DNA of 10,674 nt. It comes from Euperipatoides rowelli (lineage: Eukaryota > Onychophora > Udeonychophora > Euonychophora > Peripatopsidae). Under the pieces are notes generated by a model, which was not told the DNA's origin, ran no database searches, and saw nothing but the letters and a program-made list of their open reading frames with translations. Positions 1 to 8,102 of this stretch are shown in pieces; the first letter of the stretch is position 1, and every line of letters begins with the position of its first letter. The stretch lies in NCBI GenBank assembly GCA_003024985.2, contig PXIH01S0001702.1. One strand, written 5' to 3'. The position numbers and the translations under genes are program-made.

Positions 1-789
1 ACGGTACTTATTAGGAGTCGAACAGGACCTATTTTTTCAACAATTAGGAAATATATACAGTATATGTTCTCATTATTATTTCATGAAAATTGGACAGTTA
101 TATGTTGAATAGTTTGAGAAAACTGAGTTTTTATTTTAAGGAATTAGGCCTAACGCTGTGCCTCGGAAAAGCAAAAAGATATTTTACAAATTTTTCATTT
201 TTTTTTTATCTGGAAAATGCCATGAATTTTATTTTTGGAGGTGATAGAAAATATATTCAGGATTATCAAAAAAGAAAAAAATATTTGATTATCACTCTGC
301 CTTTGGTAGAAAATACATTTTTTATAAAACCCTGTTTTTCGTTAGAAAATATGTTAAACCTAATGAAATAATTTTTTTTTTTTGTGAATTTATGATACTA
401 ATTTATTTTTTTCTGAAATCCTCATAGTTTCTTTGATAATACTGGAAATTTTCATAAGATTTTAGTTATAAATGAGATACAATTTTTTTCCTTCGAAAGT
501 ACAAGTAGCCTGCTCTGGGGATCTTGAACATGGAGAAAAATGCCTTTTCATCTAAACTTTAAATGGCTGTAAAATAAAAACCAGTTGAGATAAAGAGGAA
601 AAAAATTGTATTTTTTCATATATATGAAAGGATAAAACTCACCAAGTTTCATCAAAATCTGAGATGGTGGGTGTCTTAGCCTGGATGAACTGGCATGGAT
701 TGACCAAACTCTACTTTGTCGACCTATTCCAAAATAAAAACAAACCAATTATAACAATTGAAATACTAGCCTATATTCTTATAGTTAAA
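1..789. other. AT-rich DNA with no recognised gene
   Basis: No convincing coding sequence is visible. A 93-codon plus-strand frame at 90-371 is dominated by Phe, Lys, Leu and Asn from T- and A-runs and resembles no family I know. A less repetitive block at about 640-725 contains a phrase that reads on the minus strand as CAGATTTTGATGAAACTTGG. Phrases of this kind are common in dispersed invertebrate repeats, but I cannot assign it. The minus frame at 548-748 crosses this block and shows no domain. Confidence 0.6.
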
Positions 790-1155
790 CTAAACAATAC
801 CTAAACCATCCAACCTATGCTTAAAAGATTCAACTGACTTAGATTCTATAACTCTTTATGGTAAACCATTCCAAAATGATACACGATGTTAGAAAAAAAG
901 TTTGGCCTAACAATAGTCTAGATCTATTAACTCTTAACTTGAATTTATGTCCCCTAGTTCTACTATCTTCATTAAATTTAAAAAAATTATCTTAATGGAT
1001 ATCTACCATTCATTAATATTATAAAAACTTGAATCATATCTCCCCTAAGTCAATGCCTTTCTAAAGAATATAACTTTAATGTTTTAAGTCTTTCCGCATA
1101 CGATAATCTACCAATACCTAATATTAACTTAGTAGCCTTTCTCAAACTTTTTTTT
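790..1155 (-). mobile_element. Broken 3' end of a non-LTR retrotransposon (RT tail)
   Basis: Read on the minus strand, this region gives the C-terminal tail that follows the reverse transcriptase domain in CR1/L2/Jockey-type LINEs. From 5' to 3' the visible pieces are ERATKLILGIGRLSYAERL (spanning one missing base), KTLKLYSLERH, LRGDMIQVF, NEDSRTRGHKFKLRVNRSRL and RVSFWNGLP, then VIESKSVESFKHRLDG before a TAG stop at 790-792. The order RATK, YxxRL, RGDMI, SRTRGH, FFxxRVxxxWNxLP, xSVxxFKxRLD is the known family pattern. The copy is dead. It contains internal stops (H-stop-LR, LP-stop-RV) and at least three frame changes. Upstream on the minus strand the similarity ends at a run of about 13 A bases, with no RT palm motifs beyond it, as expected for a 5'-truncated LINE insertion. 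The clade is inferred; the LINE identity is fairly secure. Confidence 0.85.
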
Positions 1156-2412
1156 TTTTTAATAAAATAGGAAAGTGCACCAATAAGATAATTTATTACT
1201 AGATATTTTTTTAAGACTTAGGCTGACAAATTGACAGTAGGCTTACTGTAATTTTTAATTTTATTAAAAAAAAATTTATTATAAAATTAAATAATTTTAT
1301 AGTAGGCTATTGAAAATTTTTGGTTTCTATTTCCGTGGCACCATCCTCATAAGGCATTTTTATAACAATGGATCCCAATTCAATATCCATTCAGTGGTAT
1401 TTATATAATAATGGAATGTTATAATTAGAAAATACAAGTAGTCTATAGTTGGCATCATCTTAACATAATTTTGCAGTTTTTATTTAAATATCTTTTTCCA
1501 TACATTATGCAAACTTGCTATTACATTATTTTGCCCAGTGGTGTACTTTTATTTTTAAAAGAAGCATCACTTATTGGTTTTATAGCCTACCATCCATTTT
1601 TAGACTAAAAGTGATCTGTTATTTTGTGGAAAATAGATATATTCCATTACATCACATTTGAAAGAATTAGTATATATTTAATTTAAAAAGAACTTTGCAA
1701 CATATGCAATTTAAAATATTTTTTTATTTTTATTGCAATAGTTCCTTAAAGTATTTTGTTATAAGGAAAAAAAAAACTTTATTACATGGTTCAATACTAG
1801 TAGTGACAACAGGGAAAATGCCAAACCAAAATGCATTAAAAACACCATCAGCTGTCCTCAACTGATGGCATATTTAAAAAAAAAAGAAAAACAAACTCTT
1901 CAGTTGCAGCTGGCCCAAATTTTGTCTATTTTAATCATTTGGCCATTAGCAATATAGAAAACTCCACCAGTTTATTTCAATCTCAGTATGCCTACGCTGA
2001 ACTTTAGAAATAAAATATTACAAGATTACGCTATTCCTAGTTTAATTATAATTTTGAATTGCTGTGCCGATTATCAGTTTAATATTTTTCTGTTTTCTGC
2101 TGGAACATTAGGTACATATTGTATGCTTCTAGTACACCTTAGTTTGTAAGTATTTCCGCCAGTCCAAAAACTTAGTGAAACTGCCTGGATATTTTTTTTT
2201 TTGTTCTATCGTGTAGCCTTAGAAGCTAGACCTTCATCACAAGGTTCTTTTCCAGGTTCTTCATTTAACTATGCAAACTAATCAACAGCATGATTTGAAA
2301 CCAAAACACTTAAGCCTTCTTACTAACTTCACTACTAGACAACAAAAAAGGATTTCTAACTTATTATTAATTTTAATGAAATATCGTGGCATTACATTTA
2401 TTTTTGAGAGTA
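1156..2412. other. Unassigned AT-rich spacer
   Basis: There is no open frame of useful length and no recognisable transposon domain. The stretch holds long A/T runs, several TAGGCTA/TAGCCTA words and two short inverted repeats near 1845-1868 and 1911-1946. It could be older transposon debris or intron sequence. Nothing in it supports a gene call. Confidence 0.55.
1845..1868. repeat. Short inverted repeat
   Basis: CCATCAG at 1845-1851 is matched by CTGATGG at 1862-1868 across a 10-base spacer, a perfect 7-bp stem. A second imperfect hairpin follows at about 1911-1946 (TGGCCCAAAT against ATTTGGCCA, with one bulge). The stems are too short to call a microRNA precursor and no function is claimed. 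Confidence 0.5.
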
Positions 2413-2662
2413 TGATATGAACTGCTTAAAAATTTATTTTAAGCAATCAATAGGCCTATTATGTATTAGAGGGGATGCTTATTCCAGTTTAAGAAATGGT
2501 AGCTCAACAACATTAGAGCTACTATGCCAATATAAATTACCTATATTTTATTGTTAACCCTATTAAATTAGAATATTTGATCATAGTTATTATGACATAT
2601 GTATATTCCTTTATTAAGCAGCCATTAATAGCTAGCCTACATTCTACCTGAATATTACATCA
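2413..2662 (+). repeat. Probable 5' LTR
   Basis: This is a direct-repeat partner of 8103-8360. The strongest core, 2510-2587, starts with ACATTAGAGCTACTA, identical at 8202-8216, and ends with TGATCATAGT, identical at 8277-8286. Between them the copies align with scattered substitutions and small indels. A second block near 2611-2650 (CCATTAATAGCTA, then TACCTGAAT) matches 8319-8347 in the same order. The left edge is placed at TGATATGAAC because gypsy LTRs begin with TG. The right edge is placed near ACA/CA at 2659-2662. A TATAAA word at 2531-2536 could be promoter-like. Edges are uncertain by some 10 bases. Confidence 0.6.
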
Positions 2663-3466
2663 GTAGGCTATTACCATAGTGAAAGCTGGGCAGAAAGCTT
2701 GAGAATTCATAGAAAGATTTTTGGTATTAAGCCTAGAAATGCAACGGCAATAAGATAAAATGAAAAACCCAGGTAAAACTTTAATAGAAATGTTCAAACT
2801 ATTACAACCACTTAATTTCATAGATAGGCTAATATAAAACTGAAGCTTTTTTTTAAAAAAAAAAAGCCTTAGAGAAGACAAAAAAAAAAAAAGATAAAAA
2901 ACATTAGATAGGCTAAGATAAAGGTACGCTATTGTTCCAGGTCTTTTGTTTGCCAATACAAATATTCACATCCACAGTAGATATGTGGACAATTTCCGGA
3001 GGTGCTGACACTATAGAGGGTGCCAAGATTTTTTAGGGTAATATGATTCAGATGAATGTACAGTATATAGCCTAAATTAAAAAAAAATAGTGACAATAAT
3101 GCAAGATAGTTATCTAATTGTGTGGATAAGCACACTTCATGTTTCTGTGGGGAGTTGTAAAAGATGCTTTGGTAAGCTTAAATTAAAAACTAAGTCTACT
3201 ATGGCACAAGAGAACCCAGGACCAAAATTTTCTGCTATTAAAGCAAGAAAAGTTCCTCTAAAATTATTTTTGTTCACACTATATTAGTAGGTTTCTTCTT
3301 TTTTTTTAATAATATTCAAGTTTTACATTTCTGTTAGCCTAAGCTATAGCCTAGAGAGAAACTTTAATCATTATGTAGGCTGCTGTATAAATAATAAAAA
3401 AAAAATACCACAGATCAAAATTCCCTACCAGAGGCCCTACCCATGGAATCACTGAAAAATCCCTTA

Positions 3467-3481
3467 GGGGGAGGGGGGGGG
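3467..3481 (+). repeat. Guanine run (G5-A-G9)
   Basis: An almost pure G tract stands out in DNA of about 30% GC. It could form a G-quadruplex or could simply be a replication-slippage product. It lies about 50 bases left of the hAT-like terminus at 3530 and may belong to the same small insertion. Confidence 0.6.
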
Positions 3482-3510
3482 AGCTAATATAAATTCTCAC
3501 CGTGTCACAT

Positions 3511-3530
3511 TATTCCTAATGCCGGCCCTG
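3511..3530 (-). mobile_element. Possible hAT-like terminus
   Basis: Read on the minus strand, 3530 downwards gives CAGGGCCGGCATTAGG. The CAGGG(C) start with a GC-rich tip is typical of hAT-superfamily terminal inverted repeats. A possible partner end, CAGAGGCCCTACCC, begins at 3430 on the plus strand, which would make an element of about 101 bp including the G run. The flanking 8-mers (TTCCCTAC on the left, ATAAGTCT on the right) do not match, so the pairing is not proven. Confidence 0.3.
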
Positions 3531-4288
3531 ATAAGTCTGCCAGCTTACTAACTATGTGAGCCCATACTGGTGACAAAATCTTTAGAATTAAATCTCTATT
3601 TTTTCACTGAGCGATAAGTGAAGTTCAATGGATATCGATGAGGAGGACTCTAGTACTATTACTGCAGGTTCATGCTTATTGATGAAAAGGAAGTGACTAC
3701 AAGATTTTGATGTGTACACTCACCTTGAAAAAAAAAACAATTGATTTGTATGTTTGTATATTGAGAAATCCTCACATTTCTATTAGTTAAAATTAAATGC
3801 AGAACAAAATATTTTTTATGACTATAATTTTTACAAATGATTGCGGTTTGCATGCTATGGTGTTGGGTGAATTATGTGTTCACGTTGTCAGTGATTGGCT
3901 GTAATTTATTTCTTGAAAATAAATTCTCAAAAATGAAAGTAGTGGTCTACTTCCGCGATTTGCGATTTACGAGAGAATTATCTTTCATGCTCGTTTTCTC
4001 TAAAGAATGCATAACACACACAAGAAAATTTAGCGTAGGTGTCAAATTATCTAATTCTCAGAGAATTTATCATCAGTGTTCGCTCACTCACCCTAATGGA
4101 TTTACCTAGACATCAACAAAATAACTTGTAGAAACATTTGAACAATTTTCTAATAGCAATGGGGATTTCTAAGAAGTCTGATAAGACTTGTGCTACATAT
4201 TTAATTGGAAATGTTGAAAGTTTTCAGATATCGTATACAATTCTTTGGATTTTCCGATTAAACATATAAAATACTAATTTCGATAGCT

Positions 4289-4296
4289 ATTGCAAT
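4289..4296. repeat. Left 8-bp target site duplication (ATTGCAAT)
   Basis: ATTGCAAT here is repeated exactly at 4995-5002, on either side of the 698-bp element. Eight bases is the duplication length made by hAT transposases. The word is its own reverse complement, so it could also be read as the outermost part of the inverted repeats. Confidence 0.65.
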
Positions 4297-4994
4297 TAGG
4301 TATGGAACGAATATTCATTTTGGCCGAATACCGGATACCGAATATTCGGCCATTAACAAAGGCTGAATATCGAATATTCAACCAAATATCTATTCTATTT
4401 ATTTTATTAGTCAAAACAACTGATTGCCAAACTTTAAAGAAGTTCGATTTTAAGCAATGCCATAGGGGAGAGAACATTTTTTTTTCTTCCCCCTGCATAA
4501 TGAGGCCACATTCTTGAAGCAATCAAGAATGAACAAGTGTGACGTGCTGCTTAGAAGTTCTCATAAAATAATAATAGCGAATAGATTATTATTCTATTCA
4601 AAATAATTAGTTGAAGATTAAAAAAAAAAGACTATGGCAGTTTTGTAATGAATTTGTAAATGCCAGGGTACAATATAATAATACAGATTTTCTCTTTTTT
4701 TAAACTAAATAATAACCGACCTTACTTCCACTGAATCCTGTATGATGCATTGCATTCATAATAAAATGCTAGCGTGCGCCTCCCTCCCGATGCTATGCTA
4801 ACTATTGGAATTTTATTTTCTAAAATACTACAGGACCTCACCTTATAACATTTACTTAAGGAAAAACTCCCTTCCACACTTGTTTAATATATTCAGGGAG
4901 ACGACTAATATTCGGCCGAATACAGATGATAAACAGTTGAATACCGAATATTATGGAACCCAGCCGAATACTAACCGAATATTCGTTTTATCTA
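4297..4994. mobile_element. hAT-like non-autonomous DNA transposon (698 bp)
   Basis: The ends are inverted repeats: TAGGTATGGAACGAATATTC on the left and, read inward from the right, TAGATAAAACGAATATTCGG. A perfect 8-bp repeat flanks the element. About 90 bases at each end are filled with copies of CGAATA/TATTCG in both orientations, including a hairpin (4322-4330 with 4343-4351) and the 14-bp palindrome TATTCGGCCGAATA at 4909-4922. Such subterminal arrays are typical transposase-binding regions. No transposase frame is present; the interior is AT-rich with a GC patch at about 4775-4792. The 8-bp duplication supports hAT, while the TAG start only partly fits the usual (C/T)A-N-N-G tip. It lies inside the retrotransposon's gag region, so it inserted later. 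Confidence 0.75.
4509..4531. repeat. Perfect 9-bp hairpin inside the hAT-like element
   Basis: CATTCTTGA (4509-4517) and TCAAGAATG (4523-4531) form a perfect stem around a 5-base loop near the middle of the element. It is not a known functional site. Confidence 0.55.
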
Positions 4995-5002
4995 ATTGCA
5001 AT
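4995..5002. repeat. Right 8-bp target site duplication (ATTGCAAT)
   Basis: This is identical to 4289-4296 and marks the right boundary of the inserted hAT-like element. The perfect match implies a younger insertion than the surrounding, heavily mutated retrotransposon. Confidence 0.65.
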
Positions 5003-5351
5003 TCTAAATGCAACATGGCTTGCCAATATAAATTTTTCTCAAAAGCTCAATATTTAAATGAAAATATATACATCATTATCTAATGACACTTGACTGCAAT
5101 TTGTGATTTTTATTTTAAAATAAGAAAGCATCATACTTAGATATACTAACTATTCTCGAACATTTATTCTCTATAAGGAAGCTATTGCAGGAAATGAATA
5201 TTAAGCTTGATAAATAGCTATAGACACAATGTAGATTTAAACAGTATATATTCATAAAATGCATGTTAAAAGAAATTAAAAAATGAGAAATTTAAATAAA
5301 TTTAATTCTCAAAATGTAATTTATTTGTAAAGCAGACAGAATAAATTTATT
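5003..5351. other. Retrotransposon gag remainder, unrecognised
   Basis: This is AT-rich sequence between the nested element and the zinc-knuckle region. By position it should be the distal gag sequence, but no open frame or motif is recognisable. Only chance frames with stops are present. Confidence 0.45.
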
Positions 5352-5453
5352 AAACCTTGCTATAAATGTGGCTGCCATGAATACAAAAAGTGTCCAATTA
5401 TAAGAAAATATATTAAATGCTATAAACAAAATTATTTTGATAAAATGTGTTGA
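5352..5453 (+). pseudogene. Gag nucleocapsid zinc-knuckle remnant
   Basis: One frame reads KPCYKCGCHEYKKCP followed by KCYKQNYFDKMC and then TGA. This is the double zinc-knuckle region of gypsy-type Gag, which binds the element RNA. The first knuckle keeps C-x2-C but only two residues separate the second Cys from the His, instead of the usual four, so a deletion is likely. The second knuckle has lost one of its leading cysteines. The spacing and the CP...KC...Q-N-x-F-x-K-x-C pattern still make the assignment good. Pol-derived motifs follow on the same strand. Confidence 0.7.
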
Positions 5454-5879
5454 GTTATAAAAGTAGCCTAAGTACAATAAGATCTGAAGGTGAAGTTGGT
5501 CTGGCTAATGAACTAGTTCAGAAAATTAAAACACAACACACCAATGACATAGGATCTGGAAACGGAAGGCACTAAAGTTAACCTCAAAATTGTTACAGGG
5601 TCACATGTAAAAAGAATTAACATGAAAATATTTCATTTATAATTATTAATTACCATGTATAAATAATAAAGGTTAAACATGTATACTATACTGGTCATAA
5701 AAATTATAGCACTTGGAATAGTTACACATAACAAATAATGCACAACCTGAAATATTATGTAGTGAGTGAATCAAAATTTCAGTATTTACTGGACTGTCAG
5801 ACTGTTTGATTAAATACCCTACTATAATATTGCTTAAAAAGCAACTGCCCATGAAATCCTTGAAAATGACCTTTGTAAA
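5454..5879 (+). pseudogene. Protease region of the retrotransposon, not resolvable
   Basis: The stretch lies between the zinc knuckle and RT, where the aspartic protease is encoded in gypsy elements. Words around 5578-5605 could be a worn beta strand ahead of the active site, but the DTG/DSG triad is not visible. No separate gene is supported. Confidence 0.35.
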
Positions 5880-6390
5880 TTGTTCAGAGGTACTATATTG
5901 ATCAGTATTTGCTGAAGCTATTAAGAGCACAGTTGACCAATGGTACTTCCTTCAGTTGTCCTTTAAATTATGTACAGGCTCAGATGGTTAATTTGAACAA
6001 CTTTGTGCCTGTAAAAATATTGACTGAATGGTCAAATCCTTTGATAACACACAAACCAAATGTACTCATTTAAGAAGATAGCCTACAGATATGCCAGGCT
6101 ACCATATAGGCCTACACTATTCAGTGTTCCTGAGGTTTTCAGCAAGTGAGAAATTTGGTTGAAGATTATAAGAATGGATGACTATAATAGTGTGGAATAC
6201 CATATTAGGTTATCAATGACTTAAAAAAATAGAAAGATCTGGTCTTATGATGAGCAAGAAGAAATAACTGGCAGCAGACATAGCTTTTTGATATACCCTT
6301 ATCTGAGAGAATACAGATTATTCCTGAAATGATTAAATCATTAGTTAAAATAAAGCTTTATAAGGATGTAAAGGATCTACAATTTTTTTT
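5880..6390 (+). pseudogene. Reverse transcriptase domain remnant (gypsy)
   Basis: The domain would make DNA from the element RNA. Recognisable pieces in order are VPVKILTEWSNPLITHKPN at 6005-6061 (the conserved TEW-x-NP segment at the RT N-terminus), the catalytic MDD at 6174-6182 followed after one extra T by IIVW at 6184-6195, and LKKIERSGLMMSKKK at 6220-6264 with a stop just before it. An open stretch of 31 codons at 6290-6382 then reads LSERIQIIPEMIKSLVKI and ends KDVKDLQ, matching the thumb/connection side of gypsy RT. The pieces lie in at least three frames and are interrupted by stops. The segment between 6062 and 6170, which should hold the first catalytic Asp, is badly eroded. Confidence 0.85.
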
Positions 6391-6579
6391 TTTTTTGACT
6401 AATACCATGATTAGCAAAATATATTCCATCATTGTCAACCAAAATGTTGACAATCGGAAAATTTCTCAGTACAAAAAAAAAAATGTTTTGACTTAGAGGT
6501 AGGGGGGTTCTCAAGCATTTAATGAATTATAAGAAGAGTTATAACTGCATCTTTACTGAAATCTTTGATGCATTCAAAA

Positions 6580-6880
6580 TAAATCTTATTAACAGTTGAT
6601 GCAAGTCAATATGGCTTTGGCTCTGTTTTAAATGCGGGAGGGTAGTCCAGTTTCCTATGCCTCTACATCGTTTTCACAATCACATGAAATTTCAGCCAAA
6701 TTGAAAAGTTGTTCATGATAGTTTTTGCATTAGAACACTTTAATTATTATACATTTAGAACAAGGAATGATTGTTGAACTTTAAATGGATCGCAGACACT
6801 ATGAAAATTATTAAAATACCAATAAATAAACTTACTGTAGTCTAAAATTACAAAGGCTGTTTATGAGCTACAGTACCGGT
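6580..6880 (+). pseudogene. RNase H domain remnant (gypsy)
   Basis: The domain removes RNA from RNA-DNA hybrids during reverse transcription. It starts with VDASQYGFGSVLN from 6595, which keeps the first catalytic Asp (codon 6598-6600). After a frame change comes PVSYASTSFSQSHEISAKLK from 6647, then VFALEHFNYYTFRTR from 6721, then LQRLFMSYS from 6848. All are typical of the gypsy RNase H and its C-terminal linker. The acidic residue expected after SAKLK is not readable and several stops intervene, so it is non-functional. It abuts the RT remnant, as expected in a Pol polyprotein. Confidence 0.88.
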
Positions 6881-7269
6881 ATTTAAATAGATCTGTTACA
6901 TGGTAGCCTATATATGTTTCTGGCAAATTATTCAGGTGCTTTAAGTGGAAACTGTTCTTATCAGGTTGATACATATCTGGTGGAGCCCATTGACTAATTT
7001 AGGGTTGTATGTATCTGACAAGCACGACATATTCCTGGAAAAAAGCTAAAGGTTATTGAACTCTATCAAGGTAATGGAATGTTATTTTGGCTGACCTAGC
7101 AACTATAAAACTATTGTTGATACTTATAGTTGTGGTAATATACAGTATTGTTTGCAATGATCTTTATAGGGATGAAAGCATGTTATAAATGACACTGTAC
7201 ATAATTCACATCCGGATATATAGTTAAATAAACTATACTATCCAGATACCCAAAGATGATAAGAATATG

Positions 7270-7620
7270 ATTAAAATGTGTAGCAAATGTAAAAAATATT
7301 CAGGATCCAATTTGTACAAAACCATAACACCTCATAAAATTCCTGATTTCTTATGTCAGAAAGTAGCCGATGATTTCAAAAGTTAAGAAAATCTTTATAT
7401 TTTTAGTCTAAGTTTCTTTTCAAAGAATGTTAGTTAAAAAAAAGTACAAGATTCTAGTCCTGCTTTCTAAGTCCAATATAATGGTGGAAAGAATGTTGCA
7501 GAAAAAAAAAATGTAATGAGTAATGATTGAGGCATAGAATGGAACTAATAATTTAATGCTGGCTTTTATAGGGTTACATGTATCCAAAAAAAGGATACAC
7601 TAACATTTCTGTTGAATTGT
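7270..7620 (+). pseudogene. Integrase remnant (zinc finger and core)
   Basis: Integrase inserts the DNA copy into the genome. A 34-codon open piece at 7276-7377 begins MCSKCKKYSGSN, giving the CxxC half of the HHCC zinc finger. It continues with the PHKIPD segment and ends KVADDF, where the first catalytic Asp of the core belongs. The end of the core is visible from 7474 as QYNGGKNVAE and from 7523 as MIEA, stop, NGTNNLMLAF. In the family the codon corresponding to AAG at 7489-7491 is the catalytic Glu, so this copy appears to carry Lys there. The centre, with the second Asp, is eroded. Fragments at about 7740-7910 may be the C-terminal DNA-binding part but are weak. Confidence 0.85.
7579..7599. 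repeat. Small hairpin in the integrase remnant
   Basis: TGTATCC (7579-7585) and GGATACA (7593-7599) are perfect inverted repeats around A7. This probably arose by chance or slippage in decaying sequence. Confidence 0.45.
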
Positions 7621-8093
7621 TTTATGTAAGGAAAAATTACTGGTAAAACTTTATTTCCTTATAAGTAAAGGTGACCAACTTACCATTATATGACATAATG
7701 AACATAAACATGTCATTATAATTATTCAGAAAATATTATCTCCTCTAAGCAGAAAAATAAACTTTCAAAACTAAATCTAATTCCAAGTGTATATTATCAA
7801 AATGCGTTAGACAATAGAAACTGCAATAATAGTGAGTGATCCACACAATTCTTTTGTGAGACACTCAAAATGAAAATTACTAAATGGAATAGGTACTTTC
7901 CGAAACATAGGTATGGCAGCAAACTATCATCAGGTATGTTTAATGATAATGTGTCTTTAGATTCAGGACAAATCTGTTCTCAAAGTAGAACACGGAAGGA
8001 TAACGTGCTCGATGCACAACTAGTAATAGAGGAATGAAATCACTTAATTTGTGGCTATACATATACTGGTCATTACCATTGCTTTTTTATACT

Positions 8094-8102
8094 GGGGGAA
8101 GA
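8094..8102 (+). other. Polypurine tract of the retrotransposon
   Basis: GGGGGAAGA lies directly left of the 3' LTR start (TGAATAG). The polypurine tract resists RNase H and primes plus-strand DNA synthesis in LTR elements, and it is expected exactly at this junction. Its position supports the LTR boundary at 8103. Confidence 0.6.

Larger units (their letters stand above)
2663..4288. other. Retrotransposon 5' leader/gag region, unrecognisable
   Basis: By position, between the 5' LTR and the gag zinc knuckle, this should hold the leader and the gag coding sequence, but I could not recognise a capsid-like protein. Visible structure is limited. TAGATAGGCTAA/TAGATAGGCTAAG recurs at about 2822 and 2906, 84 bases apart, and a T9/A11 inverted run lies at 2847-2868. 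A short frame at 3628-3696 reads MDIDEEDSSTITAGSCLL, is protein-like, and ends at TGA after 22 codons. A 90-codon frame at 3837-4109 has somewhat higher GC but no recognisable domain. Other small insertions may be hidden here. Confidence 0.45.

Noticed and set aside
90-371. 93-codon plus-strand open frame
   Set aside because: Low-complexity Phe/Lys/Asn/Leu composition from T/A runs, no domain, and no splice or promoter context.
2408-2412. 5-bp target duplication of the gypsy element
   Set aside because: GAGTA on the left does not match the bases right of 8360, and the LTR edges are too uncertain.
2660-2700. Primer binding site after the 5' LTR (AGTGAAAGCTGGGCAG)
   Set aside because: It only loosely resembles gypsy primer sites, begins about 17 bases too far from the LTR end, and no tRNA match can be shown here.
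3198-3225. ENPGP in a plus-strand frame (MAQENPGP), reminiscent of 2A ribosome-skipping peptides
   Set aside because: The D-(V/I)-E-x-N-P-G-P consensus is missing its Asp and first Glu, there is no upstream 2A-like context, and no coding sequence follows.
3837-4109. 90-codon plus-strand frame with a hydrophobic N-terminus
   Set aside because: No recognisable family. It lies inside the retrotransposon's eroded gag region and has no supporting context, so it was not called as a gene.
4440-4460. GTTCGATTTTAAGC, resembling a tRNA/SINE B-box
   Set aside because: There is no A box, no cloverleaf and no poly(A) tail nearby, and it lies within the hAT-like element interior.
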